Shown: piece after piece, positions 9,428 through 19,195 of the stretch
How positions within the stretch are numbered: position 1 is the stretch's first letter
Layout of the letters: each line of letters opens with the position of its first letter
From: JAGDZR01 sp049115695
Lineage (GTDB): Bacteria; Bacteroidota; Bacteroidia; Cytophagales; Cyclobacteriaceae
Length of the DNA: 64,000 nt
Direction: 5' to 3'
Assembly (NCBI GenBank): GCA_049115695.1
Contig: JAGDZR010000017.1
Coordinates: 62,001 to 126,000 of the forward strand
The notes under the pieces: generated by a model
The model's database searches: none
Seen by the model: the letters and a program-made list of their open reading frames with translations, nothing else
What the model was told of the DNA's origin: nothing
Made by a program: the position numbers and the translations under genes

Positions 9428-10159
9428 ATGAACATAAATAAAGCACTATATCGGCATGCCGCTATCTATTTTGTCATCTTCTTCATTCTGGCGATCTGGG
9501 CATTTTGGCCTAACTATTTTAGCCATATTTTAACTGGGATTCCATTTCACATTCACGTGCATGGTATTACCATGTCCTTGTGGTGCCTAACCTTGATTGC
9601 ACAAGGATTTCTGATAAGATATAAGCAGTTTAAGATTCATGGAATCATTGGGAAATTTTCGTACGTATTGGCTCCTTTGATTATCATTTCAGGATTCAAT
9701 ACTGCACATGTCACCCTGAGTGGTTTTTCAGCCCATAGTGGTCCTTATTACAGCTCAATTGCGCTTATGTTCAATTCTCTATTGTTATTTGGGTTGATAT
9801 ATGGTTTGGCTATCTACCACGTCAGGAAACCATTGGTTCATGCGCGTTACATGGTCTGTACTCTTTTTCCAATGTTTACCCCTTTAACAGATCGATTGAT
9901 CTATGTTAATTTTCGATCAATGGTAGGTTTCTTCCCTACGATTGAAGGTCTACCAATGGTTTGGTTATTTGGATTTGGGCTTGCCACCATTTTGCTTGTC
10001 TTGTTTGCGATTTGGGATTGGAAATCAAACAAACGTAGAGATGTTTTTTTAACAGTGCTTGCTCTTAACATGGCGTATAATATCTCCGTGATTTATTTCC
10101 ATCGATCTCCCTTATGGAGGGATGTAGGCGATTGGATCATGAGTTTGCCACTTTCTTGA
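9428..10159 (+). CDS. Polytopic membrane protein with conserved histidines (DUF2306-like), copy 2
   Basis: 243 residues from ATG 9428; an in-frame TTG lies two codons earlier. Seven hydrophobic helices. It shares with the protein at 6860 the H-x-H...W...LIR-Y-x-QF-x-x-H-x-x-G-x-x-SY block (HIHVHGITMSLW, LIRYKQFKIHGIIGKFSY) and the HARYM helix. The two copies flank the exported DinB and GH5 genes. No enzyme motif beyond the histidines is visible. The 147-nt gap before it shows no clear promoter. Confidence 0.7.
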   Translation: MNINKALYRHAAIYFVIFFILAIWAFWPNYFSHILTGIPFHIHVHGITMSLWCLTLIAQGFLIRYKQFKIHGIIGKFSYVLAPLIIISGFNTAHVTLSGFSAHSGPYYSSIALMFNSLLLFGLIYGLAIYHVRKPLVHARYMVCTLFPMFTPLTDRLIYVNFRSMVGFFPTIEGLPMVWLFGFGLATILLVLFAIWDWKSNKRRDVFLTVLALNMAYNISVIYFHRSPLWRDVGDWIMSLPLS

Positions 10160-10239
10160 AGTTTCGGTCGCGCCTCCATTTGTCCAAGACCACTGCCTCT
10201 TGAGTAGGAAATAGCAACTGGCTTGTCCTATGGACGTAT

Positions 10240-11352
10240 ATGCTTCAAAACCAAAACATACTCAATCGAATACTTCGACTACAACCTATGAGATTATTAG
10301 TGTGGACCCTGCTTATTGCAATTGTTGTTTCATGCCAAATTGAGAAGACATCATCAACTCAAATTACTCCGGAAACTGCTTCATCGATCAATGAAGAAGA
10401 TTTAAGGAAATTCATCGGTAATGACTTTTTTTTAGATGATCAACATTCCTATTTAGGATTTAAAATCAAATATTTTGGGTTCAGTCCGGTTCGTGGACGG
10501 TTTGATGAATTTGATGGTAGACTTTTTTACGACCCCTCAAATGCAAGCAGTCTTTCGGCTTCTGTATCCATTGATGTGAATTCCATCAATACCGGGAATG
10601 ATACAAGGGATAACGATTTGAAAAGTGAAGGGAGTTGGTTCGATATGACCAACTTTCCAGCCATGAGTTTCAAAAGCACCAAAGTAATGGTTAATAAAGA
10701 CGGAACTTTTGATTTAATTGGAGATATCACCATTAAGGGAATTACGCTATCGGATACTATTTCTTTTGATAAGCCAACTGCAATGAGTAAAGATTGGGCC
10801 GGTAATGATCAGGTAGATTTTTCTGGACGTATGGAAATTGACCGTCAGGACTATGAGGTTGTGGGAGGAGATTTTTGGAGCACTATAATGGAAAATGGGT
10901 TGACACAGCTTTCTGACAAAGTGGAAATTGAAATAGACATGCATTGTCGGAAAGCGGATTATCAATTCAGATTTGATGGTGCAGATGCATTGGATTTGAA
11001 CCGACGAGTTTTACTTGTAATTAAAGAAAACGGCATTGAAGAAGGTATTCGAAGTATTATGAACCTTCACAAAGAGGGGGATTTAACAGCAGGGAAGCTT
11101 TCTTCAATAGGTTATACCCTAAATGCGTGGGGTATGCAAGAGCAAGCTTTGATCGTGTTCAGTAAGAGACTTGAGCTATTTCCAAGTTTGAACTCAACTT
11201 GGAATCAGTTGGGCATTACACATCTTTATATGAGCAAGCACCAGGAAGCCAGGAAGTGCTTTTTAAAAGCATTGGAACTTGATTCCGAAGATTCGAGAGC
11301 TCAGGAATACCTACGGTTGATTGAAAGAATCAATGCCTCTGAATCAAGTTAA
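10240..11352 (+). CDS. YceI-domain lipoprotein with C-terminal TPR segment
   Basis: 370 residues from ATG 10240; ATG 10288 would give a shorter, more typical lipoprotein signal (MRLLVWTLLIAIVVSC) and may be the true start. Residues about 57-235 are a YceI lipocalin-like barrel (HSYLGFKIKYFGFSPVRGRF, FPAMSFKST, GDITIKG). YceI proteins bind isoprenoids or other long hydrophobic molecules. The last ~100 residues contain TPR-like helices (EARKCFLKALELDSEDSRAQEY). A YceI-TPR combination is unusual, since most YceI proteins end at the barrel. Confidence 0.85.
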   Translation: MLQNQNILNRILRLQPMRLLVWTLLIAIVVSCQIEKTSSTQITPETASSINEEDLRKFIGNDFFLDDQHSYLGFKIKYFGFSPVRGRFDEFDGRLFYDPSNASSLSASVSIDVNSINTGNDTRDNDLKSEGSWFDMTNFPAMSFKSTKVMVNKDGTFDLIGDITIKGITLSDTISFDKPTAMSKDWAGNDQVDFSGRMEIDRQDYEVVGGDFWSTIMENGLTQLSDKVEIEIDMHCRKADYQFRFDGADALDLNRRVLLVIKENGIEEGIRSIMNLHKEGDLTAGKLSSIGYTLNAWGMQEQALIVFSKRLELFPSLNSTWNQLGITHLYMSKHQEARKCFLKALELDSEDSRAQEYLRLIERINASESS

Positions 11353-11438
11353 TTCAAGGCTAAAAGGGTATCATCAATTGATATGTTAATTTTTTATTCG
11401 TCGGAATATCTTGATATCTTCCTGTTGAAGGTTATTGA

Positions 11439-13400
11439 ATGGAAAAGAAGAAGCTAGTAATATCGATATTGGCGGGCATTTTATGCTTCTTATTATCCCC
11501 TTATGGGGTGGTCAGTGAGTGGGGTGAAATTGTGATTGATATTCCATGGGTAATTGTATTTCCTGTAATTATTTCCATGGCTTTTGGATGGCGGTATGCA
11601 TTGGTGGTTTCTATCTCAGGAGGGGCGATTTATCCTTTTTACGTGTGGTTTGAGAATGGGTATGTATGTGTTTTGGTATCAATCACATATACTTTGACCT
11701 ATGTCTTATTGGGAATTCTCAATGAGCCGTCGTTCATTAAACTCATTCGTTCTTACAGCATTCGTTTAGCGGCAATATTTGTCTCCATTCTGCTCATTTT
11801 TTATATCAGTTACATCCATTTGTTCGAGGTGTTTCTGTCTTTCAATCCTTCGTTCTGGAACGGCAATTCCATCACTAGTATGGACGAAAAAATTGTTCAA
11901 GGCATTCTGTTGAAAAACTCAATTAACTACTTGGTGACTCTTTTGCTTTCGACATCCCTTATCAAGCTACCTGCCATACAGAAACTTTTAATGCTTAATA
12001 CTTCGCCTGTATCTAAGGATAATGCGATGATATTTTTCAGCTCCATACTTATCGGATGCCTGGTGTGGTTTGTGTTTTATATGTTGACAAATAGTCTAAT
12101 CCAGGTTGAAGGGGACAATCACAAACACTATTTGACGCTTGCTTTTTATGTAATATTTTTCAGTAACCTTTTGATATCCAGGGTGATCATGGAATACAGT
12201 GAAAGAAGTCGGCAGAATCTGATAACGATCTCTGAAAATGAAAACTTGCTAAGAACAGTAATCAATACTATTCCTGACCTCATATGGCTAAAGGATATCA
12301 ACGGAACTTATCTGAAATGTAATAAACGATTTGAGTTATTTGTGGGGCAACAGGAACCTGAAATTATTGGAAAAACTGACTATGACTTTGTAAGTAACGT
12401 GAAGGCAATTTTTTTTAGAGAAAATGACTTGAAAACCCTAAATGCGAGAGAGCCTGTCATCAATGAAGAAGTCATAGAATATAAGAACAAACAGCATAAG
12501 GAAACATGGGAAACGATAAAAGCACCGTTGATAATTAACGAGGATACGATTGGTATTCTGGGAATTGGGAGAAATGTAACGGAGCGGAAAAAATCGGAAG
12601 AGGAGCTCGAAATGCATAGAAACCATCTTGAGAAATTAGTTAAATCCCGGACCGAAGAGCTTGAATCTGCTATGGTACATCTTCAGGAAACTCAAGCGCA
12701 ACTTATTCAATCAGAGAAAATGGCATCTTTGGGTGTTCTTACTGCTGGTGTTGCTCATGAAATAAACAATCCACTTAATTTTATTTTGGGTAGCTATTTG
12801 GGTTTAAGTGAAATGCTGAAAGAAGATTCAGGAGATGACGAAGTGTTGAGTCAGCTACTCGACAACCTGAAAATTGGGGTCGATAAAGCTGCTGGCATAG
12901 TAAAAGGTTTAAACCAGTTTAGCAGGGATCAGGATAGTTTTGACGAAGACTGTGATGTTCATATAATTCTTGATAATTGTCTGATCATGCTGAATAGTCA
13001 GCTGAAAGAACATATTGAAATCAAAAAGGATTACGCCGAGGGACAACTTCAATGCAAGGGGAATGTGGCCAAACTTCACCAGGTGTTTATCAATATAATA
13101 ACCAATGCCAAACAAGGAATTGAAACAAATGGTGAGATAAAAATCTCAACAAGACGTATTGGGAACTCCATATCAATTGAAATAGCTGATACGGGTTGTG
13201 GCATTAGTAAGGAAAATTTACCGAAAGTATTAGACCCATTTTACACAACAAAAGCTCCAGGAGAGGGAACAGGACTAGGATTATCTATCACCTATAACAT
13301 CGTTACCCAGCACAGCGGACAACTTGATTTATCTTCTAAACCAAATGAAGGAACTACCGTCAAAATTTTGTTACCCATAGAAATAGATGCAATGTTTTGA
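11439..13400 (+). CDS. Membrane PAS sensor histidine kinase
   Basis: 653 residues. About 250 N-terminal residues form seven to eight hydrophobic helices (MASE-like, no large periplasmic loop). A PAS domain follows (LLRTVINTIPDLIWLKDING, then the PAC motif IGIGRNVTERKKSEEE). A coiled coil leads to HisKA with the phospho-acceptor histidine in AGVAHEINNPLNF, and HATPase_c with DTGCGISKENL and GTGLGLSI. The NPLNF type belongs to NtrB/ZraS-like kinases. No response regulator is adjacent, so the partner is elsewhere. A peptidase-like gene starts 35 nt downstream in the same direction. Confidence 0.93.
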   Translation: MEKKKLVISILAGILCFLLSPYGVVSEWGEIVIDIPWVIVFPVIISMAFGWRYALVVSISGGAIYPFYVWFENGYVCVLVSITYTLTYVLLGILNEPSFIKLIRSYSIRLAAIFVSILLIFYISYIHLFEVFLSFNPSFWNGNSITSMDEKIVQGILLKNSINYLVTLLLSTSLIKLPAIQKLLMLNTSPVSKDNAMIFFSSILIGCLVWFVFYMLTNSLIQVEGDNHKHYLTLAFYVIFFSNLLISRVIMEYSERSRQNLITISENENLLRTVINTIPDLIWLKDINGTYLKCNKRFELFVGQQEPEIIGKTDYDFVSNVKAIFFRENDLKTLNAREPVINEEVIEYKNKQHKETWETIKAPLIINEDTIGILGIGRNVTERKKSEEELEMHRNHLEKLVKSRTEELESAMVHLQETQAQLIQSEKMASLGVLTAGVAHEINNPLNFILGSYLGLSEMLKEDSGDDEVLSQLLDNLKIGVDKAAGIVKGLNQFSRDQDSFDEDCDVHIILDNCLIMLNSQLKEHIEIKKDYAEGQLQCKGNVAKLHQVFINIITNAKQGIETNGEIKISTRRIGNSISIEIADTGCGISKENLPKVLDPFYTTKAPGEGTGLGLSITYNIVTQHSGQLDLSSKPNEGTTVKILLPIEIDAMF

Positions 13401-13434
13401 ACATTGGTAATGTCCAAAAATAGAAACTCAATGG

Positions 13435-14433
13435 ATGAATAGACTTCTACTTATCATTTGTTTCCAATTGATATTTCGAGCTATCTGCGTATCGCATGAG
13501 TTGCCAGAGGCATTGAAAATGCTTGATGGAATGCCTATAACATATTGTTCGCAGGGAGCAGAGACCTATGCCATTCATCTACAGAAGTTGTTAAATACAG
13601 CCATTCATTATTTTGATACGGCAACTAATGAGTCAGTAGATGTTGAATTGATAGTATTGAATAAGGGAGATGCGAGTTCAATGAATGTCCAATGGCCAAT
13701 GCCATTTTCCACAGATAACCCCAATCGCATTTTCATGCCCAATCAGGGGTATATTGAAGTTCAGTTGGGAGATCATCTGAAAAGTGAAAATCAATTTCAT
13801 ATTAGTGATTTTATTGCAATACATGAATTGGGACATATTCTCTGGCACAAGAGATTGGGCTGGCATGAAGGTCAGCCAAGGTTCAAAAATCATAAGTGGA
13901 TTGGTGAGTTCATTGCTGACTATTATATGATGGGATACCTTATTGAGGTTATGGGTGTTAATGCATTTCCTGAGTCATCAGGATCAATGTTCACCTATCT
14001 TCCTTTTCGCTATAAGACACTTATAGATTTTGAGTTGCAATACAGCAAGCTTCCAAAAACAAATTATGTAGGATTTCAGGCCAAATTCAGTGAGCTGGCT
14101 TTTACTGTTTTCAATGACAAAGGCTGGAGTTTCGTGTCCGAATTGGATCAATTATATGACAGTCTTGCTAATAAAGAGGGACTCGACAGAAGAGCAAGTT
14201 TTCCTGTTGTGAATGATCATATTGCTTCAATCTCTGCTGATTCTGCTGATTGGTTTAAAGGATTAAAGAATACGCCGCATCCAATCCTGATGTTCATGGG
14301 ATTATTTGGGATGATCACCATTTCAATCATTGGGTTGAGAAAAACAGCTTCAATTTATAAGCTCATAATTGTGCTAATTCTCTCCGCAGGATTATCGGGG
14401 TTGCTCATATTTTCGGTGTTTTATTTGATTTAG
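13435..14433 (+). CDS. Membrane-anchored HExxH metallopeptidase candidate
   Basis: 332 residues. A signal peptide is followed by a domain with a zincin motif HELGH (H130, E131, H134) and, 23 residues on, the helix GEFIADYYM whose E158 could be the third zinc ligand, a gluzincin arrangement. Two hydrophobic helices near 280-330 anchor the C-terminus, so the peptidase domain faces the periplasm. I do not recognise the family and no substrate can be inferred. It lies 35 nt after the histidine kinase and may be co-transcribed. Its stop overlaps the convergent neighbour by 4 bp. Confidence 0.6.
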   Translation: MNRLLLIICFQLIFRAICVSHELPEALKMLDGMPITYCSQGAETYAIHLQKLLNTAIHYFDTATNESVDVELIVLNKGDASSMNVQWPMPFSTDNPNRIFMPNQGYIEVQLGDHLKSENQFHISDFIAIHELGHILWHKRLGWHEGQPRFKNHKWIGEFIADYYMMGYLIEVMGVNAFPESSGSMFTYLPFRYKTLIDFELQYSKLPKTNYVGFQAKFSELAFTVFNDKGWSFVSELDQLYDSLANKEGLDRRASFPVVNDHIASISADSADWFKGLKNTPHPILMFMGLFGMITISIIGLRKTASIYKLIIVLILSAGLSGLLIFSVFYLI

Positions 14434-14960
14434 AGATATATGTAGATAGCAAACAAGGCAACTAAAATGCTAAATGCTTCAAGCACCCAATACTTTCGAC
14501 TAGCGACGGCAATGATGGCTAAGACAATCACGCCACTTGCAATTAGTATCATTTTGTCAAATGTCTGTAGCGCTTTGTATGCCGTAAAATAAATACCATA
14601 TAATAGGCCGGGAAGAAAGATCTTCCATCGATTCTTAAGAAGAAATTCTTTGAGATCAACATCGTCTAAACGATGTGGAAATATCTGATACGAACAAAAA
14701 GCAAATAAAGTTGGTGGTAAGACTCCCAGTAACAGAAAGTTTGCGGGGCTTTTCATGACGACATAGCGCTCTGGATTGGCACTATTGAAGTAAGCGTAAA
14801 CTATTATTAAAAACATGCTACCTGTGAGCAAATAAAAAGGCCAATAGTGTTTAAATGAGTTTTTGTTTTGCAACATTTTATTCCACTCAACCAACATCCT
14901 GCTCACAATTAGGCCATACAATATCGATTCAAAAGCAAGGAGATATTCAGAGAATGACAT
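14430..14960 (-). CDS. Hypothetical polytopic membrane protein
   Basis: 176 residues with about five hydrophobic helices and no enzyme motif. The first helix contains ESILYGLIVSRMLVEW, a pattern seen in small uncharacterised Bacteroidota membrane proteins. It is convergent with the peptidase gene and overlaps its last 4 bp. Function not recognised. Confidence 0.65.
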   Translation of the reverse strand: MSFSEYLLAFESILYGLIVSRMLVEWNKMLQNKNSFKHYWPFYLLTGSMFLIIVYAYFNSANPERYVVMKSPANFLLLGVLPPTLFAFCSYQIFPHRLDDVDLKEFLLKNRWKIFLPGLLYGIYFTAYKALQTFDKMILIASGVIVLAIIAVASRKYWVLEAFSILVALFAIYIYL

Positions 14961-15191
14961 ATCTAAAATTACAGAATATCTGCTTAATCATATGAAGGGA
15001 GTATTGTTATATGCCGTGGGTTGAGGATTCATTATCTTGAAGTTCTTTAGCTGAAAAGAAAAAGCATGCTGTTGCATAAAGTGTCATTCATTTCAATTGA
15101 TGTAAATCTGAATTCCATTTCCCATCAGTTAAACAAGCTTATAGTTTTTAGCTATTTTGGAGAAGTTCCAAATGCTTTAAATAGTAGGAAT

Positions 15192-16067
15192 ATGATTTGG
15201 TCAATGTTCTTTCTGATAATTGCGCTTGCTGCATCACCTACTTTTGCCCACCCCACTGGAAATATGATTACCGTTGAGGACGCTGTGTTGTGGTCATATA
15301 TCGACCCCATAGATGATGATCAGCATCATGCCTGTGTAATGATTTGGCAAAGTGGTGAAGAACCAGAAATATACTTCAAATCCGAGCATCCTGCGAGTGA
15401 TTTTATGTTGTTTAATAATGGAGACGACATTTACATTATTGAAAGGAACTTTTCACAATCCAATCAGCAGTATCAAATACGAGTTTTAAAAACAAACATT
15501 GATAGCGAACCGAAAGTGATTTGGGATTGGTTCGATGATAATTGGAGAATAGGTGAAGGTGGCTTTTTTATGCTGGATGATGATCAAATTGTTTTTGGCA
15601 GTTATCCTAATATTTATCATCTCAAAAAAGGAAAGCTGCCGATTGAATATTTTGAATTTGACGAGCCCATTAACAGAATACGCGCAACAAATGATCAATT
15701 GCTTTTACTAGGCAATAATGACTGCTGGTTAGTGGAAAGAAACGGGATTATTAAAAGGCATTGGAAAGAGTTGCTTGACGATGACGTTGATAATGCTCCA
15801 TTGAGCCGCAATCAAATATTTGATGTGGACTACCACGAGGGATCCTTATTACTGGCTTATTGGGGCAAAAGGGCCTTTGAAATAATAAGGGAGCCGGGAG
15901 AGCGAGAAATACTCTTCCAAGAACAAGCGCCTCATGCCCCACATTGGGTAGCCTTTCGAGGCAAAGAAAAATGGTTATTTTCTTCGGAGTTGACTTTCGA
16001 AGGCAAAGCACCAAGACCGAAGTTGATACGATTTCTATCCAACGGAGATCAGTTCAGGATTTGGTGA
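15192..16067 (+). CDS. Secreted protein of unknown function
   Basis: 291 residues from ATG 15192, which gives a clean signal peptide (MIWSMFFLIIALAASPTFAH) and is preceded by a purine-rich TAGGAA. The frame extends upstream to 15066, but that part lacks signal features. The mature protein alternates short beta segments with W and D/G turns (e.g. LWSYIDP, VIWDWFDDNW), which suggests a beta-propeller-like fold; this is inference. No family recognised. It stands between two minus-strand genes. Confidence 0.6.
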   Translation: MIWSMFFLIIALAASPTFAHPTGNMITVEDAVLWSYIDPIDDDQHHACVMIWQSGEEPEIYFKSEHPASDFMLFNNGDDIYIIERNFSQSNQQYQIRVLKTNIDSEPKVIWDWFDDNWRIGEGGFFMLDDDQIVFGSYPNIYHLKKGKLPIEYFEFDEPINRIRATNDQLLLLGNNDCWLVERNGIIKRHWKELLDDDVDNAPLSRNQIFDVDYHEGSLLLAYWGKRAFEIIREPGEREILFQEQAPHAPHWVAFRGKEKWLFSSELTFEGKAPRPKLIRFLSNGDQFRIW

Positions 16068-16088
16068 TGTTTAGGCGAGGCTATTGTA

Positions 16089-17231
16089 TTAATTCTGTGC
16101 TATGAGGTGCGGATATTTTAGAGATCTATTTTGATATTTCAGTATCTCTTCTTTTTGGATAACACCCTGATTCACATTGATCGCTTCACGAATGGTAGCA
16201 TCGAGTTTCCAGGCTTCTTGACCATCTAGTACAGTAGGTAGATGAACAATCAGCGCGGCGGAAATTGATCGTGTCGCACTTTCCCATAAAAAACTCGGAG
16301 TATGATCTACGGCGTAGTAATCGACTCCCTCCACTTCAAACATGGGATTTTTGAATGAGGTAGGTTTTGCAAAATAAAACCCCATTCCTTCATCGCAACT
16401 AACATCGATGATCAGGCAACCTTTCCTCAGGCAATCTTTTTCATCCTCTGTGACAAAATCCATCGGGTTGTTGGGATCCTGAAATGTGCCATTGACAATA
16501 ATTTCGGATTCACTGAGTAGTGCTTTCAGTGGCCTTTCTGATCCATCATGTTCGACAACAAGCATTCTGGCTTCTCCTTCCTCGCCTTTTTTGATTCGAA
16601 CATAATCCACATCAAGGACCTCCTCTCTAACCTCATGGTCAGGTCGCTGGATACATATCGTTATGTCTCTAAATCCATGTGCTTTTAAGGCGTATATCGC
16701 CCCTCGGCTTACTGCTCCAAAGCTGAAGATGATGACCTTTCGCTGATTTCCATAATGGCCATCTATTCCTTTCAGCTGCATAGCATGCAGAATCGCAGAA
16801 TATCCAGCCAATTCATTGTTTTTGTAGAAGGTGTGACGGCCTTGTCGACCATCCGGAGACCAAACATACATATCTTCAAATGCAATTAGCGTTAATTGAC
16901 GATCAATTGCCGCTTGAGTTATTGCCCCTTGTTGTGCACAATGGGGATAGCCCCATAGGATACCTTTTTCTTTGAGTTCTTCAAGATCAGACAATACTGG
17001 TTTGGCAATGACTACTGAGCCAAGGTCATTCAGAAGCTCCTTTCTTGATGCTAGTCCCCCAGACATTGCCGCAATTTCATCATCGTCAATCTTAAAGGGC
17101 TTACCATAACCTTTTTCAAAGATGAGTTGTTTTCTAACCTTTTCAGGGAGTCTTATCAAGTGATCCGGATGAATCGGACATCTTCTTTCATCTTCTTTTT
17201 TGGAAGTACCAATTACGCCAATTGTATTCAT
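16089..17231 (-). CDS. Alanine dehydrogenase/PNT-like, possible N5-(carboxyethyl)ornithine synthase
   Basis: 380 residues. The N-terminus (MNTIGVIGTSKKEDERRCPI...P) follows the AlaDH/PNT pattern, with catalytic-type residues in ERRCPIHP and in AKPVLSD. A Rossmann segment occurs around VIIFSFGAVSRGAIYAL, where the usual GxGxxG is degenerate. The length and sequence style fit dehydrogenases annotated as N5-(carboxyethyl)ornithine synthase, which condense ornithine and pyruvate using NADPH. True alanine dehydrogenase is less likely because its glycine motif is missing. Single gene, divergent from DUF2200. Confidence 0.65.
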   Translation of the reverse strand: MNTIGVIGTSKKEDERRCPIHPDHLIRLPEKVRKQLIFEKGYGKPFKIDDDEIAAMSGGLASRKELLNDLGSVVIAKPVLSDLEELKEKGILWGYPHCAQQGAITQAAIDRQLTLIAFEDMYVWSPDGRQGRHTFYKNNELAGYSAILHAMQLKGIDGHYGNQRKVIIFSFGAVSRGAIYALKAHGFRDITICIQRPDHEVREEVLDVDYVRIKKGEEGEARMLVVEHDGSERPLKALLSESEIIVNGTFQDPNNPMDFVTEDEKDCLRKGCLIIDVSCDEGMGFYFAKPTSFKNPMFEVEGVDYYAVDHTPSFLWESATRSISAALIVHLPTVLDGQEAWKLDATIREAINVNQGVIQKEEILKYQNRSLKYPHLIAQN

Positions 17232-17538
17232 AACCTGTGATTAAACTTTCGCGACTGCCCATTAAAACAACAAGCTGTGAATCCCGTCGATGTGCATATG
17301 AGGAGGACTGGAGGTTTCACACATCAAAGAAGCTCCAAATTCAAAAACTGAAACTCGTCTATTGGAGAAATGATAACTTTTAAACGAAGAATTAGGATTG
17401 AAATATTCCTAGGTAAAGCTAACCATTTAATCTGGCAATGGTTTCAGGACCATGGGTTATAGCTTTCAATTCACCTTGCTAAAATTGTATATTAGAGATT
17501 TAGTCCAGTCAAATGACGAACGAAGTAATGAACGGCCA
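17232..17538. other. Intergenic region between divergent genes
   Basis: About 307 nt between the AlaDH-like gene and the DUF2200 gene. No convincing TTG/TAnnTTTG promoter pair, hairpin or conserved RNA was seen. A 30-codon frame at 17370-17462 is judged chance. Confidence 0.5.
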
Positions 17539-17913
17539 ATGAAAACAACAAGCACACATGACGAGAGAATAGCTAAAATGATTTTCTCGTCAGTCTACCC
17601 ACACTACGTAACCAAAGTCGAAAAAAAGGGAAGAACAGTTGCTGAGTTGGGTCAGGTAATTGAATGGCTGACTGGCTTTGATGATAAAACGTTACAGGGA
17701 ATGATAGACACGAAAGTAACCTTTGAAACATTCTTTCAGAAAGCCAATTTGAATCCAAACGCCCAATTAATCAGAGGTGTAATTTGTGGGTATAGGGTTG
17801 AAGAAATTGAAAATCCATTGACCCGGCAGGTGAGGTATCTTGATAAGCTTGTTGATGAGTTATCTAAGGGCAAAAAAATGGAAAAGATTCTCCGAAAGAG
17901 CAAACTGGTATAA
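17539..17913 (+). CDS. DUF2200 family protein
   Basis: 124 residues from ATG 17539. The frame is open from 17452, but the family begins at the HDERIAKMIFSSVYPHY segment, so the later start is chosen. The family pattern continues with KVEKKGRTVAELGQVIEWLTG and ends with RYLDKLVDELSKGKKMEKIL. DUF2200 proteins are small, soluble, widely distributed and of unknown function. Single gene. Confidence 0.88.
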   Translation: MKTTSTHDERIAKMIFSSVYPHYVTKVEKKGRTVAELGQVIEWLTGFDDKTLQGMIDTKVTFETFFQKANLNPNAQLIRGVICGYRVEEIENPLTRQVRYLDKLVDELSKGKKMEKILRKSKLV

Positions 17914-18090
17914 ACTAGTTTGCAAGAGCTGTTGCCAGAAGAAATAATTCTGGATTTTTAATATCTCTTGATATAGGTAGATGGAAGGGGGAACAACAGC
18001 TGAGTGAATTTTCACTGATGTTTTGAATGAGATTGTTGGCTTTATTTGATCTCATGTGTAAGTTGGGTTTCATTATCAGTGCGCAATGCT

Positions 18091-18996
18091 ATGACGAAGA
18101 AAAGAATACTATTCACGGGTGGGTCCGGTAAAGCTGGAAGGCATGTGGTGTCTTATCTGCTAGATCAAGGACATAGGGTATTGAATGTGGATCTCAAGCC
18201 TTTGGATCATCCAGGAGTGTATAATCTGCTTGCGGATATTACGGATTCCGGACAGATGTTCAACGCGATGAGTTCATACACATGGTTTGATGAACTGGAG
18301 GCAGGAACCGGTGTTCCCAGTTTTGATGCTGTAGTTCATTTCGCGGCAGTGCCACGGATTTTAATCAATCCTGACAATGAAACATTTCGGGTCAACACAG
18401 TGGGTACTTACAATGTGATAGAAGCTGCCGTTAAACTTGGGATTAAAAAAATCATTATTGCGTCATCCGAGACGACCTATGGGGTTTGTTTTTCTGATGG
18501 TAAAACAGATCCTCACGTATTACCCCTTGAGGAAGATTATGATGTGGATCCAATGGATAGCTATGGTTTGTCCAAAGTGGTCAATGAGAAAACTGCTCGC
18601 AGCTTTCAACGCAGGTCTGGATTTGATATTTATGCATTGCGGATCGGAAATGTTGTTGAACCACACGAATACGAGGAGTTGTTTCCTCACTATTTCAAAA
18701 ACCCAGAGGTAAGACGTAGGAATGCTTTTTGCTACATTGATGCAAGAGATCTAGGACAAATTGTGGATTTGTGCATACAAAAAGATGGGCTGGGTTATCA
18801 GGTTTTCAATGCCGGGAATGATCACAACGGTGCTGTTATTCCTAGTAAAGAACTGGCTGAGCGTTTTTTTCCGGGTGTTCCCGTATCACGTGAGTTAGGT
18901 GAACATGAAGCCTTATTTTCAAATCGGAAAATTAGAGAGGTGCTTGGATTTAAGGAGCAGCATAATTGGCGTAACTACCTGGATTGGGAGTCCTGA
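18091..18996 (+). CDS. NAD-dependent epimerase/dehydratase (extended SDR)
   Basis: 301 residues from ATG 18091. The N-terminal Rossmann motif is FTGGSGKAGRH, with an acidic residue at the end of strand 2 (NVDLKPLD) indicating NAD. The catalytic YxxxK is YGLSK, preceded by an ASSETTYG serine/threonine region. The fold is that of sugar-nucleotide epimerases or dehydratases; the substrate cannot be assigned. A longer frame from 18046 adds 15 residues without family similarity. No sugar-biosynthesis genes adjoin it. Confidence 0.85.
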   Translation: MTKKRILFTGGSGKAGRHVVSYLLDQGHRVLNVDLKPLDHPGVYNLLADITDSGQMFNAMSSYTWFDELEAGTGVPSFDAVVHFAAVPRILINPDNETFRVNTVGTYNVIEAAVKLGIKKIIIASSETTYGVCFSDGKTDPHVLPLEEDYDVDPMDSYGLSKVVNEKTARSFQRRSGFDIYALRIGNVVEPHEYEELFPHYFKNPEVRRRNAFCYIDARDLGQIVDLCIQKDGLGYQVFNAGNDHNGAVIPSKELAERFFPGVPVSRELGEHEALFSNRKIREVLGFKEQHNWRNYLDWES

Positions 18997-19195
18997 TTAG
19001 ACTTTTGCCTTTAGTCAATTGTAAGATTTAGGGGCGCATTTGTGTTCCCCATCATTGATTTTTCAAACCTTCAGGACGCAAGGAAAGTTAGACATCTGCT
19101 TCAGCTGTATCATGAAGACTTTCAAACATCTGTCTAGGCGATCGATGCTTTTTCTGTATCTTGTATAGCAATCTTCACAGCTTAAGTACCTTGAA

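Noticed and set aside
11439..14433. Kinase and peptidase as a complete signalling system
   Set aside because: No response regulator or substrate gene lies beside them, so the link rests on spacing alone.
17370..17462. A 30-codon frame with ATG after GGAGAA in the AlaDH/DUF2200 intergenic region
   Set aside because: Short, basic, no recognisable domain or signal; chance frame is likelier.
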